Program-made: the position numbers and the translations under genes
Notes under the pieces: generated by a model
What the model was told of the DNA's origin: nothing
What the model saw: only the letters and a program-made list of their open reading frames with translations
Databases searched by the model: none
From: Pseudomonadota bacterium
GTDB taxonomy: Bacteria > Desulfobacterota > JADFVX01
Assembly: GCA_015222755.1 (NCBI GenBank)
Contig: JADFVX010000076.1
Span: 1-29,513, forward strand
Length of the DNA: 29,513 bases
Direction of reading: 5' to 3'
Part shown: piece after piece, positions 1 through 5,328 of the stretch
Position numbering within the stretch: position 1 is the first letter of the stretch
Layout of the letters: every line of letters starts with the position of its first letter

Positions 1-576
1 ATTTGCATTTACGCCGTTTACAGAAACTGTCTCTACCCAGCTGATGGAATCGTCCGCCGTACCGCTCACCGTTATAGAGGGAGTATTCAGGTATGTATCA
101 GATATGGGAGATAAAATCGTAATTTCAGGCGCTGAACTATCTTCACCTTCAATAAGTATGGTCAATCCACTGTCAGGGATACTTCTTAACTCCACTTCCA
201 GCTTGTTGCTGCTTGATAGACCAACCTGTTTTTTAAGAAGGGTGGTTTTCTGCTTAAAATCCTTTGTACCGAAGAGATTATTGTTGTTCAGTTCAATTAT
301 GGCGCTGGAGACCTTTTTATATTCCGAACCATCACCGCCGTTGTAAATATTTAGAGTGTAGGCCGTGTCCGGGTTTTTGATATTAAAGGCAGCAGACTCA
401 ATCGCTGGCTTGCCATTGCCTCTTGTAAAGTCTTTAGGGCCGAAGGCTGTGAAGGTACCGGCGTTAGCGTATGCCCCACTTAAGATAGGTGAGACCGACA
501 ATGCCAGGATGAGGGAAAACTTGATACTTCCCAATGAGAGTAGCCTGCCTATTCCAGACTTTGCATAGTGATTCAT
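1..576 (-). CDS. Secreted Ig-like/adhesin-type protein, N-terminal part (runs off the window)
   Basis: Translating the minus strand from the ATG at 576 gives 192 open codons to the window edge, so the C-terminus is missing. GGAG lies about 10 bases before the ATG. The N-terminus is basic, followed by a hydrophobic stretch (about residues 18-33) and a likely signal-peptidase site after AYANA near residue 39. A beta-rich domain with the FGPKDFTRGNGKP start and an AYTLNIYNGG motif follows, then an Ig-like segment (PEITILSP...ITVSGTADD...VNGVNAN, about 150-192). This architecture is usual at the start of large repetitive extracellular proteins of delta-type bacteria (adhesins or RHS/YD-type proteins). 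The exact type cannot be told from this fragment. Its long leader carries a c-di-GMP riboswitch, which fits a surface or attachment role. Confidence 0.8.
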   Translation of the reverse strand, partial: MNHYAKSGIGRLLSLGSIKFSLILALSVSPILSGAYANAGTFTAFGPKDFTRGNGKPAIESAAFNIKNPDTAYTLNIYNGGDGSEYKKVSSAIIELNNNNLFGTKDFKQKTTLLKKQVGLSSSNKLEVELRSIPDSGLTILIEGEDSSAPEITILSPISDTYLNTPSITVSGTADDSISWVETVSVNGVNAN

Positions 577-610
577 AAAACCGTCTCCATTTAATCAATG
601 TTAATAAGAC

Positions 611-630
611 CATGCACATTAAAGTGCATG
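611..630 (-). promoter_or_regulatory. Leader hairpin between riboswitch and start codon
   Basis: Perfect 7-bp stem CATGCAC/GTGCATG with a 6-base loop, 35 bases before the start codon of the secreted protein. On the minus strand it is followed by GGTCTTATT, which is not a clean U-tract. It could be part of the expression platform of the upstream riboswitch or a weak terminator. Inference only. Confidence 0.4.
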
Positions 631-717
631 CAGTTTTAATACTTCCAAAACTTTAAAAAGATTAAACTCGACAAGGGAAGGCTCTACGGGATTGTTTGCA
701 GAGATGTAGTATGTCCT

Positions 718-796
718 TCGATAGCCCCTCTATCACAAGTAAAAGAATGACAGGTAGCTTTGCGTCCCCTGGTTACCCAGAGTTTGCCTTTATCGA
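718..796 (-). promoter_or_regulatory. c-di-GMP-I (GEMM-I) riboswitch aptamer
   Basis: Read on the minus strand, the segment has the landmarks of the GEMM-I aptamer in order. A closing stem P1 (TCGATA near 796 pairs with TATCGA ending at 718) is followed by GGCAAAC and a hairpin CTGG-GTAA-CCAG whose loop is a GNRA tetraloop. Next comes the hallmark GGGACGCAAAGC, then a second hairpin CUGUCA/UGAUAG, and finally GGGGCTATCGAAGG, matching the family's usual GGGYTAYCGAAGG-like end. Known GEMM-I RNAs bind cyclic di-GMP (a subset bind cGAMP) and control motility, pilus, cytochrome and adhesin genes. It lies about 140 bases before the secreted protein's ATG. Whether it turns expression on or off is not evident. 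Confidence 0.88.
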
Positions 797-850
797 GATA
801 TATCTAAGATAGATTTCTTGATAAATCCATCCAGATTTAAAATCAGCACC

Positions 851-856
851 TTTATA
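851..856 (-). promoter_or_regulatory. Candidate -10 box for the riboswitch leader
   Basis: Minus-strand TATAAA, about 55 bases before the aptamer. No good -35 lies 16-18 bases upstream; the two 14-bp repeats sit just beyond that place, which would suit an activator-dependent promoter. I found no GG-N10-GC sigma-54 element here. Weak call. Confidence 0.25.
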
Positions 857-877
857 TCACACTCAATATGAAAATGC

Positions 878-912
878 GCGACACATATTGCCTAATTTGC
901 GACATATATTGC
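878..912 (-). repeat. Two direct 14-bp repeats, likely activator sites
   Basis: GCGACACATATTGC (878-891) and GCGACATATATTGC (899-912) differ at one base, and their starts are 21 bp apart, two turns of B-DNA. Each is an imperfect palindrome (GCRAY...RTYGC), as expected for a dimeric helix-turn-helix protein. They lie upstream of the riboswitch leader and downstream of the cytochrome gene, so they most likely serve the secreted-protein promoter. TGTCGC-type half-sites are used by some Fis-type sigma-54 activators, and such a regulator is encoded nearby at 1685-3070, but that link is inference. Confidence 0.55.
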
Positions 913-995
913 TTTTGTGCATTTTTTTAGAGAATTCAGGGCAAATAACGGGAGTATTAGTGGTGCAGAGAGGAGTTTTTGTTGAAGTAAACTAT

Positions 996-1397
996 TTACG
1001 GCTTCTTTTTAATATTCTTAAGATAGGCAACAATCTTCCAGATATTTTCCTTACCCAGATTTTTTTCCCATGTCGGCATGCCGTTGGGCGTGCCGTACCA
1101 TATTATGCGGAAGAGATCGTCGTCGGCATCGCCGTAGTTTGTCTCTCCATCGGTAAGGTCTGGCGCTTCAGGCCCTCCGGCCCCTGCCGGGCCGTGACAC
1201 TGGCTGCACTTTATGGCAAAGAGCTTTAAGCCTTCTTCAATGGCCCCGGCTCTTCCATTAAGCGGGTTTGTGGCAGATATGATCAGTTCTTCGCCGCTTT
1301 CACTTGAAGCCTTTTCTTCTCCGGTACAGGCGCTAAGGAATATCCCCGTTAAAATGATGCTTGAAAGCGTAAGGCGGTATAAAAAAGGCTTGTTCAT
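996..1397 (-). CDS. Monohaem c-type cytochrome lipoprotein
   Basis: A 133-residue protein with a type II signal peptide: a basic start, a hydrophobic segment and the lipobox LSAC with the acyl-accepting cysteine at residue 24. It is therefore probably anchored in the outer or cytoplasmic membrane facing the periplasm. The haem-binding motif CSQCH is at 64-68, and Met107 in NGMPTW is the likely sixth ligand, giving a class I cytochrome c fold of about 80 residues after a short linker. The family carries single electrons between periplasmic partners; the partner here is unknown. The start is supported by AAGGGA 5 bases before the ATG. It stands alone, divergent from the response regulator gene, and shows no sign of damage. 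Confidence 0.92.
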   Translation of the reverse strand: MNKPFLYRLTLSSIILTGIFLSACTGEEKASSESGEELIISATNPLNGRAGAIEEGLKLFAIKCSQCHGPAGAGGPEAPDLTDGETNYGDADDDLFRIIWYGTPNGMPTWEKNLGKENIWKIVAYLKNIKKKP

Positions 1398-1428
1398 AGT
1401 AGTCCCTTAAGTTTTTTTGAAGTCCCGT

Positions 1429-1457
1429 AATATAGCAGATAAGGGCTAAGCAGTCTA
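1429..1457 (-). promoter_or_regulatory. Candidate sigma-70 promoter for the cytochrome gene
   Basis: On the minus strand TAGACT (-35), 17 bases, TATATT (-10), 32 bases before the ATG at 1397. The -35 box is weak. Confidence 0.4.
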
Positions 1458-1602
1458 GCATGCATGGCCAGTGTGTACGCTCATTTGGGGCCGCCAGATG
1501 CTTTTTTAATCTCTTAAGCGCACGGTCTTTGGCCCTTGTTTACCTCGAAGATGGCTCCAGGATAATAAAAATACCGTTTGTTCAAGCAGTGACAATCAAT
1601 GC

Positions 1603-1630
1603 TTGCCAAGTTTGTCCCTTTTGTTATAGT
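1603..1630 (+). promoter_or_regulatory. Candidate sigma-70 promoter for the response regulator gene
   Basis: TTGCCA (-35), 16 bases, TATAGT (-10), ending 54 bases before the GTG start at 1685. Reasonable match to consensus. Confidence 0.5.
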
Positions 1631-1684
1631 CTGCAACATTGCTGTTTTATTTGAACAAGAACATTTGTCATTCCGGAGAGTAGG

Positions 1685-3070
1685 GTGCACAAAATTCTGT
1701 CAATAGATGATGAGGAAGCAATTGCTGATGTTATCATCAGGATACTTTCCCCGAAAGACGGTTACAATGTCTCAACTGCCCTGACCGGGCATGATGCCCT
1801 GCAAAAGTTTGATGAGTCAATCGACTTGGTCCTTCTCGATATAAACCTTCCAGATATTAACGGTATAGATCTTCTCAAAAAGGTTAAGCGCAAGAACAGT
1901 AATGTGCCTGTTGTGGTTATGACCGGCCAAAGTTCCGTTGAACTCGCTGTAAGAGCCATGAAGGAGGGGGCCGCCGATTTCATAGAAAAGCCCTTCAACT
2001 CATCGGAACTGAGGAAGACAGTAAGTGATGTGCTTAAGACAGGTAATGTTTTAAAACAAAGTGATTTCGGGATTGTAGGAGGCAGCAATAAAGTAAGGCA
2101 GACTATGGAGCTGATAGAGAAATTTGCCAGGTCAGACATATCCGTTCTGCTTCAGGGGGAGACAGGTTCGGGTAAGGAACTTTTTGCCAGGGCAATGCAT
2201 GCCAGCAGTGAGCGCCGTGATGGCCCTTTTATTCCACTGGACTGCGCCACAATTTCTGAAAATCTTTTTGAGAGCGAACTTTTCGGTCATGAAAAGGGCT
2301 CCTTTACAGGCTCAACGGGCCAAAAGATCGGTAAATTCGAGCGGGCCGACGGAGGTACTCTGTTCATTGATGAGGTTGAAAACCTTACACCTGCCACTCA
2401 GGCAAAGCTGCTTCGCGTAATACAGGAAAAAGTGATAGAACGCGTAGGGGGTAATGCAGCAATAAAGGTGGATGTCAGGATCCTTGCCGCTGTCAATACA
2501 GACCTTATGGATCTTGTGAGGAGGGGGAAGTTCCGTTCTGACCTTTACTATCGTTTCAGTCAGGCTGTAATAGTCATTCCACCCTTAAGGGAGCGGAAGG
2601 AAGACATAGCGGAGCTGGTTCAATATTTTCTTAAGTCCTATGCCTCTGACTACTGTGAAGAAGGAAGCATCTCCGCTGAAGCCATGGGTATCCTGAAGAC
2701 CTACCACTGGCCAGGAAATATTCGTGAGCTTGAAAATGTTATTCGTTCTGCAGCTATTTTAGGGGACGGCATCATAGAAACGGTGCACCTTCCCCAATAC
2801 CTCAATGTTTACCAGTTTGCCTCTACGCCTCCTGCCGATTCAGTTGTATCTTATCCCCATATGTTTGATTTCAATGAAATTGTCAGCCGGGGATTCGAGG
2901 ATGGCCGGCTGGATATTAAGGCAGTTGTAAGGGATTGGTCTGAAACTCTTGAACTTGAGCTTATCCGTAGAGTTATGGAAGGGTCTGATATGAAAATGGG
3001 GGAACTGGCCCGTTTCCTTGGTCTCGACCCCAAGACACTGCGCAGCAGGATCAAAAAACCTCGCACCTGA
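1685..3070 (+). CDS. Sigma-54-dependent response regulator, NtrC/DctD family
   Basis: 461 residues in the classical order: receiver domain (about 1-120, phospho-acceptor Asp52 in LLDINLPD, conserved Lys102), AAA+ domain (about 128-360) and a Fis-type helix-turn-helix at the C-terminus (about 420-458). Walker A is GETGSGKE (158-165), Walker B FIDE (227-230), and the sensor/arginine-finger region FRSDLYYRF is at 283-291. Such proteins, once phosphorylated, form rings that remodel sigma-54 RNA polymerase at -24/-12 promoters. The sigma-54-contact loop reads GSFTGS (205-210) rather than the usual GAFTGA; the key Thr is kept. No histidine kinase gene is adjacent, so the partner is unknown. GTG start, with GGAGAG upstream in the right place. 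Targets are unknown, but the paired repeats at 878-912 are candidates. Confidence 0.95.
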   Translation: MHKILSIDDEEAIADVIIRILSPKDGYNVSTALTGHDALQKFDESIDLVLLDINLPDINGIDLLKKVKRKNSNVPVVVMTGQSSVELAVRAMKEGAADFIEKPFNSSELRKTVSDVLKTGNVLKQSDFGIVGGSNKVRQTMELIEKFARSDISVLLQGETGSGKELFARAMHASSERRDGPFIPLDCATISENLFESELFGHEKGSFTGSTGQKIGKFERADGGTLFIDEVENLTPATQAKLLRVIQEKVIERVGGNAAIKVDVRILAAVNTDLMDLVRRGKFRSDLYYRFSQAVIVIPPLRERKEDIAELVQYFLKSYASDYCEEGSISAEAMGILKTYHWPGNIRELENVIRSAAILGDGIIETVHLPQYLNVYQFASTPPADSVVSYPHMFDFNEIVSRGFEDGRLDIKAVVRDWSETLELELIRRVMEGSDMKMGELARFLGLDPKTLRSRIKKPRT

Positions 3071-3073
3071 TTT

Positions 3074-3118
3074 ATGGGGGAATGACGCCCTCACAGCTAA
3101 TGCCCTCCCCATTTTTTT
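3074..3118 (+). terminator. Terminator after the response regulator gene
   Basis: ATGGGG (3074-3079) pairs with CCCCAT (3107-3112) and is followed at once by seven Ts. The loop is long (27 bases), but the position just after the stop codon fits. Confidence 0.55.
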
Positions 3119-3130
3119 AAACTGTTTTTT

Positions 3131-3153
3131 TACCCTCTTATTCTAAGAGGGTA
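3131..3153. terminator. Bidirectional intrinsic terminator
   Basis: Perfect 10-bp stem TACCCTCTTA/TAAGAGGGTA with a 3-base loop, flanked by a T-run on the left and an A-run on the right, so it has a U-tract in both directions. It separates the convergent response regulator and ssb genes. Confidence 0.85.
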
Positions 3154-3180
3154 AAAAAAAAGCCCCTGAGAGAGGGGCTT
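3152..3180 (-). terminator. Intrinsic terminator of ssb
   Basis: On the minus strand AAGCCCCT-CTCTC-AGGGGCTT, an 8-bp perfect stem with a 5-base loop, followed by an uninterrupted T-run. It starts about 34 bases after the ssb stop codon and backs directly onto the bidirectional terminator. Confidence 0.9.
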
Positions 3181-3213
3181 AAGATAAATAACTTTACTTT
3201 TTCAGGCTATGCT

Positions 3214-3669
3214 CTAAAACGGGATGTCGTCATCTTCAAAATCATCTCCACTACTGCGATCAGAGGAAGTTGAAGAGCCTGCTGAAGAGCTTGAAGCACC
3301 CGAAGGGCCGTTGGAATAGTCCTGATTTCCACCACCACCAGCCTGCCCAAGCATGGTCATAGTGCCGGCCACTATCTCTGTTGTGGAGCGTTTATTGCCG
3401 TCTTTATCATCCCAGTCCCTGGTCTGGAGACGCCCTTCAATGTAGACCTGCTTGCCCTTGTTCAGGTATTCTCCACATATTTCGCCCAGTTTGCCCCAGG
3501 CAACTATGCGGTGCCACTCTGTTTTTTCTTCGCGATTGCCGTCCTTTCCTTTCCATGATTCTGAGGTTGCAATACTGAAAGAGGCGACAGCCTGACCACT
3601 CTTTGTGTACCTTACTTCCGGGTCTCTGCCAAGGTTTCCTACTAGAATTACTTTGTTTACACCAGCCAT
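3214..3669 (-). CDS. ssb: Single-stranded DNA-binding protein
   Basis: 151 residues. The first ~110 form the OB-fold typical of bacterial SSB, opening with the family pattern NKVILVGNLGRDPEVRY and including WHRIVAWGKLGE and YIEGRLQTRDW. A flexible Gly/Ser-rich linker follows, and the protein ends in DDDIPF, the conserved acidic tip that recruits replication and repair proteins. Length and layout are normal for a homotetrameric SSB that coats single-stranded DNA in replication, recombination and repair. The gene stands alone between a near-consensus promoter and a strong terminator. GGAG 9 bases upstream supports the ATG. Confidence 0.97.
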   Translation of the reverse strand: MAGVNKVILVGNLGRDPEVRYTKSGQAVASFSIATSESWKGKDGNREEKTEWHRIVAWGKLGEICGEYLNKGKQVYIEGRLQTRDWDDKDGNKRSTTEIVAGTMTMLGQAGGGGNQDYSNGPSGASSSSAGSSTSSDRSSGDDFEDDDIPF

Positions 3670-3723
3670 ATTAAAAACTCCATAATTGAGGTTTTACTAC
3701 AAAATACCCATTTAAAAGAGAAA

Positions 3724-3751
3724 ATTATATCAGGAATCTAGGTTGTGTCAA
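3724..3751 (-). promoter_or_regulatory. Strong sigma-70 promoter of ssb
   Basis: Minus-strand TTGACA, 16 bases, TATAAT: both boxes match consensus exactly. It ends 54 bases before the ssb ATG. Confidence 0.85.
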
Positions 3752-3780
3752 CACCTTTGGATTCTATAAAAACGTCTGAA

Positions 3781-3801
3781 TTTCCCTGATCCAATGGGAA
3801 A
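3781..3801 (-). repeat. Small inverted repeat TTTCCC/GGGAAA
   Basis: 6-bp stem with a 9-base loop, between the DUF4956 gene and the ssb promoter. It may end transcription of the CotH/VTC cluster, although only a loose T-rich stretch (GTTTTTATAG) follows on the minus strand. Confidence 0.35.
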
Positions 3802-3827
3802 CCTTGTGGAATATATTGATTGGTATC

Positions 3828-3841
3828 GTTTCGGCCGAAAC
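3828..3841. repeat. Perfect 14-bp palindrome GTTTCGGCCGAAAC
   Basis: Lies 10 bases after the DUF4956 stop codon. There is no T-run, so it is not a standard terminator; it may be a protein site or an mRNA 3' hairpin. Confidence 0.45.
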
Positions 3842-3850
3842 CAGGCAAAA

Positions 3851-4534
3851 CTAGTAATCCACATCGCTTTTCGACGCAATTAACACCACCTCTGATGTCC
3901 CTTCCACTTTCCCCATTGCCTTGGTAAGCTTCTCGGCTGTTGTATCTTCTTTCAGAGTAATATCATAGGTAAGCCTGAGAGATTCTCCATCGCCGGAAGG
4001 TTCAATATGCAGCATGTTTGAGCGTTTGCTGTGTTCATTGATCAATTCAAGGTAGGCTGAGCTGTCATAGTTTTGCCCAAAGGTAAAACGAAGGATAAAT
4101 TCACTTTTATAGAGTGCACCGAAATTGAATTTATAAAGGGAAAGAGCAATCAATATAATAAATATAGCGCCAGTTAAAGCGAGAAAATAATTGGAAGTGC
4201 CCGATGCCATTCCTACAGCGAGCGCACCGAACACAAAAGCGGTATCGCGTGTATCTTTAACTACAGTCCTGAAACGAATAATTGATAGAGCACCCACCAG
4301 GGCAAAGGCCTTCGCGAGGCTTGAGCCTATGACCATCATCACAATCGCTACAATGACTGAAACAAACAAAATAGTTTGTGTGAAGGATTGAGAATAAGAA
4401 AGTCCCTTATGAGTGTAGCGATAGGCTATAGCTATAAAAAACCCTAGGATCGTGGCCAGTACAATATTGATCAACATCTCCTGGTAAGAATAACTTAGCA
4501 TGTTGCCCGCTGCTGTCAGTAATTGATTTTCCAT
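3851..4534 (-). CDS. DUF4956 family membrane protein
   Basis: 227 residues. The N-terminal part carries about four hydrophobic helices (about 20-38, 50-70, 76-90 and 103-132). Between them is the family's best-conserved stretch, SIIRFRTVVKDTRDTAFVFGALAVGMASG. A soluble, probably cytoplasmic domain of about 90 residues follows (RFTFGQNYDSSAYL...). The function of DUF4956 is not known to me. The family is repeatedly found next to VTC-domain polyphosphate-polymerase-like proteins and CotH proteins, exactly as here, so it probably forms the membrane partner of that system. The gene follows the VTC gene by 44 bases and has GGGAG before its ATG. It is the last gene of the cluster. Confidence 0.85.
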   Translation of the reverse strand: MENQLLTAAGNMLSYSYQEMLINIVLATILGFFIAIAYRYTHKGLSYSQSFTQTILFVSVIVAIVMMVIGSSLAKAFALVGALSIIRFRTVVKDTRDTAFVFGALAVGMASGTSNYFLALTGAIFIILIALSLYKFNFGALYKSEFILRFTFGQNYDSSAYLELINEHSKRSNMLHIEPSGDGESLRLTYDITLKEDTTAEKLTKAMGKVEGTSEVVLIASKSDVDY

Positions 4535-4578
4535 AAAAACTTCTCCCTTTAGCGTAATAAAATTTGATCAAGAATTCT

Positions 4579-5328
4579 TTAATTAGGGTCTTGAGCCAGC
4601 TCAAGAACCTCCATGGCTTCACATATCTTAGAGACCGATACTCTGCGTAATTCATAAGACTGTATAAGACGATGGAACCATGATGGTATATGCTGCCGAA
4701 ACTTAACCTCCATAACAGTATAACCGGCAAGCATCTTACGGCGAGTTTCTGTAGGAGAAGGAAACACGCCTTTCGTAAGAGTGCTCTGCAAATGATTGTC
4801 AAAAGTAAGCCGGAATTCAGGATCAAACCTGCTGATGTATGGCCTGCGGCAATAATCTACCAAGGCAACTGGATACAACCTTTTGCGATACAACTCATAT
4901 TCAAATTGTCGACCGACTTCACTCTCAGGCAAGGCTTTCAGTATTTTAGATATGAGTCCGTCTCCTTTTTCCTGAGCAAGGGGTCGTTCACCGTTTAACA
5001 TTACACGATGTTTAAGTACAAGATTATTGTAACGACCCTTAATTTCCAAGAACTGAGGAGACGGTTTATTGATATCATTTGTGTAGGTCCTCACTCTGAA
5101 TTTGGCTCGAGTATGGATCCCATCAACCTTGTCATAATAGCATGAATAATATGGATCATCAAAATAAAGGCTGCGAACTATATAGTAATGATCTTGCAGT
5201 GATGCAACATAGGGGTCAAATTCCATGAAATACTTTATTTCAGATTCAAGTTCACGCCGTAAATGTTCGGGCAACAGATACTTGAATTCAAAACGTGCAA
5301 AATGGAGCTTTGTACTAGTGGGTAACAT
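4579..5328 (-). CDS. VTC-domain protein, polyphosphate-polymerase-like
   Basis: 249 residues, matching the VTC domain (triphosphate-tunnel fold) over the whole length. Visible tunnel residues include FEFK near the N-terminus (14-16), basic TRAKFRVRTY, LEIKGR, LKHRVML, RRPYIS and, near the end, VMEVKF with its glutamate. In yeast Vtc4 this domain makes polyphosphate from ATP; bacterial homologues are mostly uncharacterised, so substrate and product here are inferred. There is no membrane segment; the neighbouring DUF4956 protein may supply one. The ATG overlaps the end of the CotH gene by 14 bases, which points to translational coupling, and GAGG lies just upstream. Confidence 0.88.
   Translation of the reverse strand: MLPTSTKLHFARFEFKYLLPEHLRRELESEIKYFMEFDPYVASLQDHYYIVRSLYFDDPYYSCYYDKVDGIHTRAKFRVRTYTNDINKPSPQFLEIKGRYNNLVLKHRVMLNGERPLAQEKGDGLISKILKALPESEVGRQFEYELYRKRLYPVALVDYCRRPYISRFDPEFRLTFDNHLQSTLTKGVFPSPTETRRKMLAGYTVMEVKFRQHIPSWFHRLIQSYELRRVSVSKICEAMEVLELAQDPN

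Noticed and set aside
44..568. Two open frames on the plus strand
   Set aside because: They are antisense to the secreted-protein gene, which has a signal peptide, an Ig-like domain and a ribosome-binding site.
797..877. Sigma-54 (-24/-12) promoter for the riboswitch leader
   Set aside because: I looked for GG-N10-GC on the minus strand and found none; only partial matches such as GG-N10-CA.
4407..4826. 139-residue open frame (-) across the VTC/DUF4956 junction
   Set aside because: It covers two well-supported genes in another frame; a shadow.
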